Shown one piece after another: positions 56,069-64,000 of a stretch of DNA of 64,000 nucleotides (its first letter is position 1; each line of letters starts with the position of its first letter). The position numbers and the translations under genes were made by a program. The notes below the pieces were generated by a model. It worked only from the letters and a program-made list of their open reading frames with translations, was not told the origin of the DNA and made no database searches. This DNA is from Atriophallophorus winterbourni (taxonomy: Eukaryota; Platyhelminthes; Trematoda; Plagiorchiida; Microphallidae), in the NCBI GenBank assembly GCA_013407085.1, contig JACCGJ010005545.1:62001-126000 (forward strand). The letters are read 5' to 3'.

Positions 56069-56218
56069 ATCATTGATCTGTGCATCCAACTGACTTAATT
56101 TAGAAGGATCTGATTGAATTGTCAATTCCGCGCGAACTCGTTGCTCGCGCTTGGCACGAACCTGCGCTATATCGGACTGCCATATTCGGAATACTTTTGC
56201 TCGCGAAGCAAGAGAATC
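56069..56218 (-). CDS. SNX1/2: Sorting nexin (SNX1/SNX2, Vps5-like), BAR-domain exon
   Basis: Minus-strand exon of exactly 50 codons, phase 0 in and out, with acceptor ATTCTCAG (ending 56219) and donor GTGAGT (56063-56068). It encodes SRAKVFRIWQSDIAQVRAKR followed by EQRVRAELT and DPSKLSQLDAQIND. The order Arg...Trp-Gln...Lys-Arg-Glu...Lys-Leu...Gln...Ile is characteristic of the second BAR helix in SNX1/SNX2. The protein works in the retromer coat on endosomes, sensing and tubulating curved membranes. It joins in phase with the exons on both sides. Confidence 0.88.
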
Positions 56219-56746
56219 CTGAGAATGGTCACGATGAAAGTGTCACGAATTTGAATGATGGAAAGTAGGTGAAATAGGCGTGTGAATTGAAAATGAATAT
56301 TTAGAAAGGCCACTTGGCAACAGCTATTAAATAAAAAAGATTGTGGTGAAATACAGTGAAACAGATGCTCAGTCAGGAAATTTTTGAATAAAAGTATAGT
56401 GGACTGTGGTTACACATATATATACGACGTTGACCGAAATAGTAAGCGTTATGTCAGAGCGTTCGTCAACGATACAGGTGGCTTAACAATCACAAGCAAT
56501 GTGGTATAACCTAGAAATGACATAGAGAACATGCCGTTAGTTCACCAGATTGTAATGCAATAAAACGCAAATTTCCGTAGCGTAAGTCTGATTAGAACGA
56601 ACAAGTTATAAGAAAGTCTCAGATATTATTGATTTTTGAAAAAAAAACGAGCGATTATGAAATATGAACTCAATGTGTCGAAATGAACTGTACTCAAAAA
56701 AATCCGAAAAACACTTCGGATTGCACCGACTGGCTCCCTGTTATGC
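56219..56746. other. SNX intron, no feature seen
   Basis: AT-rich sequence with no further supported feature. Confidence 0.5.
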
Positions 56747-56754
56747 TACTCAAT

Positions 56755-56994
56755 TACACGGATGAGCAATCGTGCAGTACTTTGTGCTGTGAGGCTAACA
56801 CCGTGCTAAATTGATGAGCCACGGGTAGTGAGCTGCATGCTGAAACAGGCTGGAGTCTCACTACCATTTCCTGTATTTTTTCTTCCTCATATCTGTCTAG
56901 GCCGGGGCAACCTGACAGTATCTTAGCCCACGTGCAGTCTCTGACTGCGCGGCATTCTGCCTGGATCAGGCTTGTGCTTTCATACCATACCATA
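56755..56994 (-). mobile_element. Full copy of a 240-base dispersed repeat, possible SINE
   Basis: It is flanked by TACTCAAT at 56747-56754 and 56995-57002, a possible 8-base target-site duplication. Related partial copies are at 29845-29940, 36865-36990 and 55908-56000. It has no A-rich tail and no clear pol III promoter. An open frame covers it on the minus strand (RAVRDCTWAKILSGCPGLD), and similar translated strings are, to my memory, common in fluke gene models, but I take this as translated repeat. Confidence 0.6.
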
Positions 56995-57002
56995 TACTCA
57001 AT

Positions 57003-57689
57003 CTGAGTTTAATAACCAACTGGTTGTGCGTAAATAGGTGCCGTAACCTTAACCAGACACATTCTTATAGGCGGAAGTAGGATACACCACTCGCATGACG
57101 CGACACAGGCAATGAACGAAACCTGAGGATGCGTTAACAGTTGTTTACACGGTTCCCCATAACCCCATACCACCCAAAAACTTTAAACCGAAATAATGAG
57201 TGTCAAAATGATTAGTTCGTGACATTATTATAGTATTATCGATAATACTGTTCATTGATATAATATTGCTATTGCTATAATGATAAAGCGTTGTCCACCT
57301 TCGTCTTCTTCGCATTATGGAGAAATCAACACCTACTGAACAAGTATAGGTAGTATCACGTAACATTGACTTCCGGTTTGTTTGAAATTGGTCAGATCCA
57401 TTTTTGAGTTCCTTAGTGTAGGTACTGTAGACTTATTGGTGAATCAGAATCATCGTAGTGAACAAGTACCAAATGCTTAAATGGCACACAACCACGAAAT
57501 AATACAATACAATAATACAACACTGAAGACATGGGCAGCTATTGAATCTGTACAAGATTCAATAGCAGACAGCGAGTTTAACTGCCAAGGCCTTCATCTG
57601 TTTCAGTATAGTCAGAAGCTGGCGGCTATTAAAACGAACCAAACCGACGTAGGAAAAAGATGATTTCCTGATCATATTATGTAACCTGG
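57003..57689. other. SNX intron, no feature seen
   Basis: The open frames at 57145-57366 (minus) and 57481-57663 (plus) have no recognisable motif. Confidence 0.4.
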
Positions 57690-59060
57690 CTAGCGAATTC
57701 TATGCATGCGAACTTGTTCTTGGACTTTACGTCGCTAACGAAGACACGATTACGGATATTTGCGTTACGTATCCCGTAGTGCCAATGAACTCTAGCGATG
57801 GTACGGTGATAGCGATTGTCGAAGACCTACAGAAGTCTTGATTCTTCGTTTCTCAGAGACAATGTTTCACTCACGTACAGTAAAACTACGCGAAATGTTA
57901 CCATGTATACTGCCAGTGAGCTCTAGAGGTAAACCTCGTGGATGCCACTAACAACCCAGGTTACGAAAGACAATCTTTGCCCTGTTGGTTGAAATCTCCT
58001 TATATAAATGTGCATTACAAGTAGTGAAGCTACCCAAAAAGATAAAACAGCCTACAGTCACAAGTTCTCATTAAGAGTGAACTCAGCCTGTCAGATCAAT
58101 ATCTTGTAACAAATTTGCACTAGGAAGATGTGCGTATGCCAAAGCATGATACGATATAACATAGTCGGTTTGAGAATCTGTATAAAAATTGAAAATGAGA
58201 ATTAAGGCATCAGCATAATCTAAATAAAAAGATTTCCTATTGAAAACTATCTGAACACCCGGTGTCCGTATATTTACACTAATAGCCTCTGTTATAGGGT
58301 CAATTATAAAACTGAACGAAAATGGAGATTGGGCACACTTGTCGGACAGCAATAACATAGAAATGATGGGTGACAGAGTATCGTACAGTGTATCACGTCT
58401 AGAACTATAGGAATAAAATGCCCGGAATATGTTCACAAACATTTGTAGAACAGTAAGATGCTAAATCATGTGTTCCTATCAACCGAATTGAAGGCACCCT
58501 CAAAATCAAGAGAGATCACTCGTGGGATTACTGTGAACAATGAGAGGTTTTAGGGATTGCCGAGTAGAGAATATGTGATCTACAAATCATCTACCGGGTC
58601 ATAATCCAGCATAATGCTGAGGAGTGCGTGACTCCCTGCGTAAAATAAAGCGCCCAAGACATAATAATGTCGGAATCCGGGCAATAATAGACGAGAGGTT
58701 AATCCCACTGTGTTTAGACCATGAATTACGCACACCTTTTTTGAAAATAGGCATGATTGCAGATTCACACAAACACTGGTGAATAGTTTCTTTTTCCCAT
58801 ATCTGACGAAAAAGGCCACCTCGTTTTCTTAGTAGCATTTCGCCATTTTACTTGAACAGAACCGGGGAAAGTCTATCAAGACAAGCTGCCGTGAAGCTTT
58901 TAAATGTTTCAATGCACAGATTGATTTCCGCTTTGGTTGGATGCGTCGAATCAACCAACCAGTTTTCACAACATTAAGTAAAATGCAAACAGCCAACTGC
59001 TGATGGCCAGCTATATTGTTGACGAAAATGTTCGACCCAATGATTTAGACACAATTCTTG
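57690..59060 (-). mobile_element. RTE-like non-LTR retrotransposon, decayed, in SNX intron
   Basis: Minus-strand order: RWVEHFRQQYSWP-type linker (about 59040), PTKAEINLCIETFKSF (58930), FRQIWEKETIHQCL, SAIMPIFKKG (about 58750), FVDHIFSTRQSL (about 58560), AQSPFSFSFIID and YLDYADALIL (58200-58330). Then come YKEIST and VFRNLG and further C-terminal remnants down to about 57690. The palm motif reads YADA instead of YADD. It belongs to the same broad group as the copies at 1-985 and 41825-43040. Confidence 0.75.
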
Positions 59061-60478
59061 TCTGTGATCGTCTCGCTGACGCCAAAGGTTTCAGAGCCTA
59101 TGGACAAAATTGACAGGAATAGTTTTCGGACGTTATCTTAGTTATGTCCGTTTACTCGAATTTTTACAGCCACAATTCCCTGCTTGATTAAATGCTGCGC
59201 TGTGATTAATTCTGCCGTACCAACGTATGTTGCTAACCAAAAGAAATTTTTCGTCGATTTTCCATTAATCCACTTGGGAGATCAAGTGGGACATTTGGCT
59301 AGAAATGCTATTATCACATGTCGACTCCAACGCATCGTACATAACAGTAACCATCGCATTCCACTTATATGAGATTGACGGATACTACAGTGGAAAAATT
59401 ATCTGTAAAGTAACCGCGATCGGCTTACTGAGGTGTGGGTTCCGACAACTTTTCGAATGATATATGCATAGAGGTGACGATTTTGGGACCAGAGAATTTC
59501 AATGTAAATCTCGATAGTCCCAAATGCAACCTCTCCATCTAGCGATTATTCCGAGATCTCGAAGACTTAGCACGTAGGCGCAAAAAGCGTTCACTATTTT
59601 CTGTACGCTGAGCATCGAGACTGAATGCTCCACAGAGTGGTGACTCAGTAACATATAAGCGACCAAGTTCAGCATGCATATTTTCAGCTAATATAATGCC
59701 TGAACTTCTTCCGCGCCGTAATAGCTCATTGATCTGATATTTATGCTGTGATCAGTGCTGCAATTGACGGGAATCAAGTATAAAATGAGGTTTCTGCACG
59801 TAAAATCAGACTATACCCCCTTCGCTTGAGAAACAAAGAATCACCTGAGTAACGCAAAAAGTGTCTGTTGGAAAGGTCTGGTCAGTGAATTCGCTCACCG
59901 CAGCCTATGATAAACAGCAAACATCGATAGACAACGAATCTAAGCAGAGAGCTAGAACAGCTTGCTTAGCTGATTGACACATTCACGGAAGCTATGTGTG
60001 CAGAGGCACGCACGCTTATAACGAAATCCTTGCTTCACTATTGCGTATAATTAAATTCAAAGGAATCTTGGCTGTGGACGCGGACAACGAAATTCGATAG
60101 ACATCATCCAAAGGCATGATGGTCCATAAGCAATGGCTGTCTACGGAATAGAAAGCGGTAGAAAATTGATAAAGCGCAGAAACATCTGAAATATTTATTA
60201 AGGTAAGGTTATGGTGGATGCGCCAGCATAGCTGTGATTATATGTAGATGGATTCCGAATTCGTTAACAGAGGTCGATGAAATCTAGATGGTAAGCAGAA
60301 CACGTCGATTATACAACTTGCGGAAGTATACGTGTGGGGTTTGTTGAAGCGATCCTCATTATTTTGGAGACTATGGTTGCTGTGGCAACAACCGCTTGTT
60401 AGCACGTAATCAAAATATCTCGCGTCAGTACCAATATAGTAATTACGTAAAACAAAACGGGGCAAATGTGCCTCCTAC
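59061..60478. other. SNX intron, no feature seen
   Basis: No exon, RNA or repeat I can support. The open frames at 59184-59372 and 60238-60465 have no motif. Confidence 0.45.
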
Positions 60479-60684
60479 CTTACAAGAGTGAATCATGGCT
60501 AGTGACTCACGAGCCCATGAGATGAGCTGGAAGAACTCGAGCGTCCCGATGCTTGAATAGCACATCCCAATTTCCTTCTGAGCATCGCCTAAATGGACGA
60601 GGGTTTGGGTCAACCCAGTGTGTTCTTCAACATTTGCCAGTTGAGAAACTGCACGAGAAAACTGAGAGCAACCAGTAGAGAGAG
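60479..60684 (-). CDS. SNX1/2: Sorting nexin (SNX1/SNX2, Vps5-like), BAR-domain exon
   Basis: Minus-strand exon of 206 bases, phase 1 in and phase 0 out. The acceptor ATCAATTTCAG ends at 60685 and the donor GTAGGA begins at 60478. It encodes FSRAVSQLANVEEHTGLTQT, LVHLGDAQKEIGMCYSS and FFQLISWARESLAMIHSCK. This matches the first BAR helices of SNX1/SNX2, where an FAKSxAxLxNxEEHTAL-like block is followed by LxELxxxEE and DFFxLxELLxDY. It connects in phase to the exons at 63081 and 56218. Confidence 0.88.
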
Positions 60685-60827
60685 CTGAAATTGATAAAAA
60701 ATAAAAGTGAGATATTATCTTTTAAAATGAAATAAAAACCTTGGACTTACTAGAAAAGAACATTTGATTGCTGTTATATTGCTGATTATATTTATACGGA
60801 TTGGAAACCTTATGTAATATAGATGCA

Positions 60828-61090
60828 AACCGATGGCGCTAATGTAGTTCATTGTTATAATGTTTATCCTATAGTATTGTATCATATTGTCCAAAAAATC
60901 ACAAAACCGAATTCAGTAAAACCACAAAACAATGCGATGTATACGCGCATTTGCACATTCCATTTGTCCGCTATCTTTCTACGCGTTTGCTTATCTACTT
61001 CGTGTTGCTCATCGCTTAGTCTGGCTTCAGATCTGTGCTCCATGATTCTAATGGAACAGACCATTAGCGTCGCTCGCCAAGCAAGATAGC
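60828..61090 (+). mobile_element. RTE-like 3' UTR fragment
   Basis: It matches 700-985 in the same orientation (TGGCGC..., AATTCAGTRAAAC, CGCGTTTGCTTATCTRCTT, TCAGATCTGTGCTCCATGA versus TCCAGACTTGTGCTTCATGA). No reading frame is kept. Confidence 0.6.
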
Positions 61091-61214
61091 CAACAATTTC
61101 TTCCGCATACAGACTTTGTTAAATGGCGCAAATTCCGAGACCCTCATATGAACTCGGCACCTCAATGCGTCTCTAATAATGTGTACCTACACTTCATTTC
61201 GAAGACACTCTTAA

Positions 61215-61662
61215 CATCAGACATCGTACCAAAGTGCGAGCGACTCAAACGACTGGAGTTGAGACACTTGCACAAAGGAGATGCGAGATGATCTGATCCT
61301 CGCATGCAAAATACTTACTACTGTTTCCCAACTCCTAAACATATTATCCCAACTTCGAACTCCCAGCAACAGCCGTGGTAATGTTTGCAAGTTAAAAATA
61401 TCACACTCCAAACGGAACTGCCGCAAGTATTTTTATTCGGTGCGTGTGTGCTTTGTTTGGAATTCCCTACCTGGCGTTATTCAAATCGAAACTTGACGAT
61501 TATATAAGAGTTAATCCAAACTCTGCCCCCAAAATCTTAATAAAATTTCTTAATCCCATTGATTTTAATTTTATTTATGCATATATGCATACATACATTT
61601 GTTCCTATAGTTCGACCCTATGGTTACCGTAAAGTTAATTGCTTATTTCAACCGAAAATCTT
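61215..61662 (+). mobile_element. CR1-type retrotransposon, 3' end fragment
   Basis: It encodes CERLKRLELRHL, MRDDLILACKILTTV and CRKYFYSVRVCFVWNSLPG, the CR1 C-terminal order, with a frame break near 61470. Its 3' end AAAATCTTGAACT resembles the tail of the element at 15236-16440. Confidence 0.75.
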
Positions 61663-61857
61663 GAACTAGAATTTTCCTTCGGTTTTGAATGATCAGTTGT
61701 GAGGCACGTTGTTCTCGAACCAGTAGTACACCAATCATGACTCTCAAAATAAGGTTCGACCTGATACGCCGTTTGAGCGATGATTGTAGGTGTTGAATCA
61801 TATCGTCTACCGTAGCTTAAATGGGATTCTTTCTCTATGCTTTTCCTTCCATGTAGA
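61663..61857. repeat. 190-base repeat, copy 2
   Basis: It is the sister of 50443-50631 with the same end points and a few extra bases (GTGAGGCAC). It directly follows the CR1 tail. Confidence 0.75.
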
Positions 61858-63080
61858 AAACTGAAGATTAAACCAAAGCGAGCCGCTATACGTGGCTATT
61901 GAGTGCTCAGTTACATGAAAATGCATTTATATTTAATGAAATGCGATCAGCTTGACATTGAAAATCTTTTCCATTTTGGGCCCATGAACGGCCAATGAGC
62001 GTAAGTTCGAGAAATACTTTTAATATGGCTGTGAACGTTTAAGGAGGACTGGTTTACTTAAATCAGGCAGAATAGAAGAAGAAATTGGCTTTGTTCATAT
62101 AAACGAATTTTCAGCAAACAATAATTTCGCCAAAAAATTAAAAAAATTGTCGACTGAACGATGTTTCTCGCCAGTCTTGATTGATAATTTCAACATTACC
62201 AAATGCCTTAACCAAAAACTTTGGGACAAAAGTTTCACAGCAATTCCTGGCATCTCATAATTCGTTCAAAATTACACTCCACTTCAGTTGATACGAAAAA
62301 ATGATGCATTTGGCCCACAGATAGCGTTAACAGTTGACCGAAAAGCGGAAACAAAGTGTGGAGAAATTAATGTTATACACGACCGATTTAAGGGCTACGC
62401 AAAAAGATATTCATATTCAAATGTTCATAGACATGCGCTCATCATGTGCTTGAGATGCATATAAATTGCGAAAGAGGATCAAAAGAGACCACAAACAATT
62501 CGTATTTCGGTGAAGTCCTTGAATTGCATTGTAGATAGCCTCACATTGTATGGATAGCCTCACGAAAAACAAAGCAACGAAAGCTTACAAGAAAAACATA
62601 AACTTTGCCACTGGTCGTCATACGATACATGCAAATAGCCAACGCCGCGAAAAGTGACCCAACAAAATGAAAACAAAAATCGGAGAATTCTTTAGTTATT
62701 ACAAGAGCACGTTTTCGCATATTATTGAGAAATAATAACAGAACAAGTGTGCTGTATGATAATCGAGGAACATACTGTAGAAAAAATTACGCTCGATCAT
62801 GGAATATGACAGGCACAACTTAATAATCAAATGATGGCAAATGCTTGCAGCAAATATAAACGATGAGGTTTTTTGATATGGCATCATGCCGTGGGCGTGA
62901 GATAGATGTACGGTCCTAGCTGTTTCTTATACAAGAGTTCGACAATCAAATATGATAAAACGCTGAACCGCGATTAGTCAGAAAATTAAATGATCAAAGC
63001 GTATGGTATACGTGTTGATTTAAGAAAAACATGTATGTAGAATAGCATTCTTCAAGTTAAACAGGAATAACTTCGCTTAC
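61858..63080. other. SNX intron, no feature seen
   Basis: AT-rich intron sequence; a minus-strand open frame at 62699-62887 has no motif. Confidence 0.45.
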
Positions 63081-63174
63081 ATTGGTAAGCTGAGGCGACC
63101 GAAGAAAGCGCATCATAAAATTGTTTGAACGAAGATTCCCAATGTTCCAGCTCAATCAGTTTGGCATCGAACCA
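63081..63174 (-). CDS. SNX1/2: Sorting nexin (SNX1/SNX2, Vps5-like), linker/BAR exon
   Basis: This minus-strand exon of 94 bases enters in phase 0 and leaves in phase 1, with acceptor ACAATTTTCAG (ending 63175) and donor GTAAGC (63075-63080). It encodes WFDAKLIELEHWESSFKQFY followed by DALSSVASAYQ. In SNX1/SNX2 this is where the linker after the PX domain enters the BAR domain (an EWF-like start, then a heptad helix). Upstream exons with the PX phosphoinositide-binding domain would lie beyond base 64000. Confidence 0.82.
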
Positions 63175-64000
63175 CTGAAAATTGTTAAAATTAAAACAAT
63201 TATACTCAGATTTTGTAAGCAACAGCGATTATTGTCCGGTTGATTGCTAAAAAGGAACGCTATCACTCGAACCGAGTTACAACTGGAGTTCATCCATGAA
63301 AATGAACGTTGAAAGCAATCGGTTCGTGTAGTGTTTTGATAACGTTTCGCCTATGAATCAGAAGCTAAACAAGACCAATGGTGATAGTCAGAAGATTGAA
63401 CGTAACTAATTAGCACCACCTCTAACTGATCGTAGTACTAACCAACCTATTGAAATCCTAGGAGTGTCAAGTAAATAACACAAAGATAATAGAACAATCG
63501 GCCTAGCTAGCCAGCACCGCGTAAACGTAGTCAAGATCAGATGGCACTGTGGGTCACATGTGCATGATTAAACTTGTATGACGAATGTTAACGACACATT
63601 ACCTGTCATGAAACGTGGCAGGCTAGATGCGTTTGTAATTACTTGAACGAGCTAGAACCCGAAATTGAAGTCACAAAACGTGGAATCTATCAATCGAACT
63701 CTTGCCTTTCTAGACTGCTTGGCACAAGAAGTTATTGGTTAAGCGAAAAATTCAGTTTACCGCAAACCAATCGACATGGATGCCATCCCAAGTTAAACTT
63801 CAGCATATCCTAAACAGGTATTCAGATTATTAACGTCGACCTTCGAACACTTGCGGAGCGATGATTCCGATAAAAGATCGAACATATGTAAATGATGGTA
63901 TATCTAGAAGAAAATATGATAGAGATAGCGTGATGTCGCTTAAATGATTAATATCTATAGAGCTGAAGCAAAAACATCAATAAACTAATATACCTCATCA
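63175..64000. other. Probable SNX intron, no feature seen
   Basis: No exon with PX-domain motifs was found in this last stretch on the minus strand. Confidence 0.45.

Noticed and set aside
57145..57366. Minus-strand 73-codon frame with Arg-rich stretch
   Set aside because: No motif, no splice context, and composition like neighbouring intron.
1..64000. CRISPR arrays, bacterial operons, rRNA or tRNA genes
   Set aside because: None of the needed repeat spacing, ribosome binding sites or cloverleaf sequences was found; the window is eukaryotic.

Overview
The window looks like intron-rich, repeat-dense nuclear DNA of a flatworm, most likely a trematode. The reasons are: host genes split into short exons with GT-AG introns and matched reading phases; decayed CR1-type and RTE-like non-LTR elements whose C-terminal motifs (for example RWFGHVLRMP followed by GWGPK) resemble those I know from fluke genomes; a Penelope-like element; Gypsy LTR elements; and hammerhead ribozymes in short repeats. 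This identification rests on recognition by eye and no database was searched. There are no bacterial operons, rRNA, tRNA or CRISPR arrays.

Host genes. Two genes, both on the minus strand, can be pieced together from exons. (1) A multi-EGF secreted or membrane protein: exons 7206-7427 and 2128-2512 join in phase 0 and together complete a six-cysteine EGF domain. Two upstream exons, 22585-22816 (signal peptide) and 21606-21865, fit in phase and may be its 5' end or a separate gene. (2) A sorting nexin of the SNX1/SNX2 (Vps5) type: exons 63081-63174, 60479-60684, 56069-56218 and 55210-55362 encode most of its BAR domain, with a possible last exon at 50711-50749 and a poly(A) signal at 50658-50663. 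The PX-domain end lies beyond the right edge of the window.

Mobile DNA. 0-6 kb: RTE-like 3' end, a CR1 copy with an internal deletion, and a nearly full CR1 in the EGF-gene intron. 8-10 kb: Penelope-like element with a hammerhead. 11.6-13.2 kb: a small LTR element without gag-pol. 13.6-17.6 kb: a run of fused non-LTR fragments. 22.9-28.4 kb: a nearly full CR1 with a PHD-finger ORF1. 28.9-29.4 kb: a dimeric hammerhead repeat with a probable target-site duplication (retrozyme-like). 30.8-36.5 kb: SINE-like insertions, Penelope ends, RTE and CR1. 37.3-41.8 kb: a Gypsy element wedged between two RTE fragments. 43.8-51 kb: Gypsy and CR1 remnants. 51-64 kb: SNX introns with scattered repeats.

The most noteworthy signal is the co-occurrence of a Penelope-like element carrying hammerhead motifs with short, tandem, protein-free hammerhead repeats. 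This is the arrangement expected of metazoan retrozymes, small non-autonomous elements thought to move as circular RNAs with help from Penelope-type reverse transcriptases.
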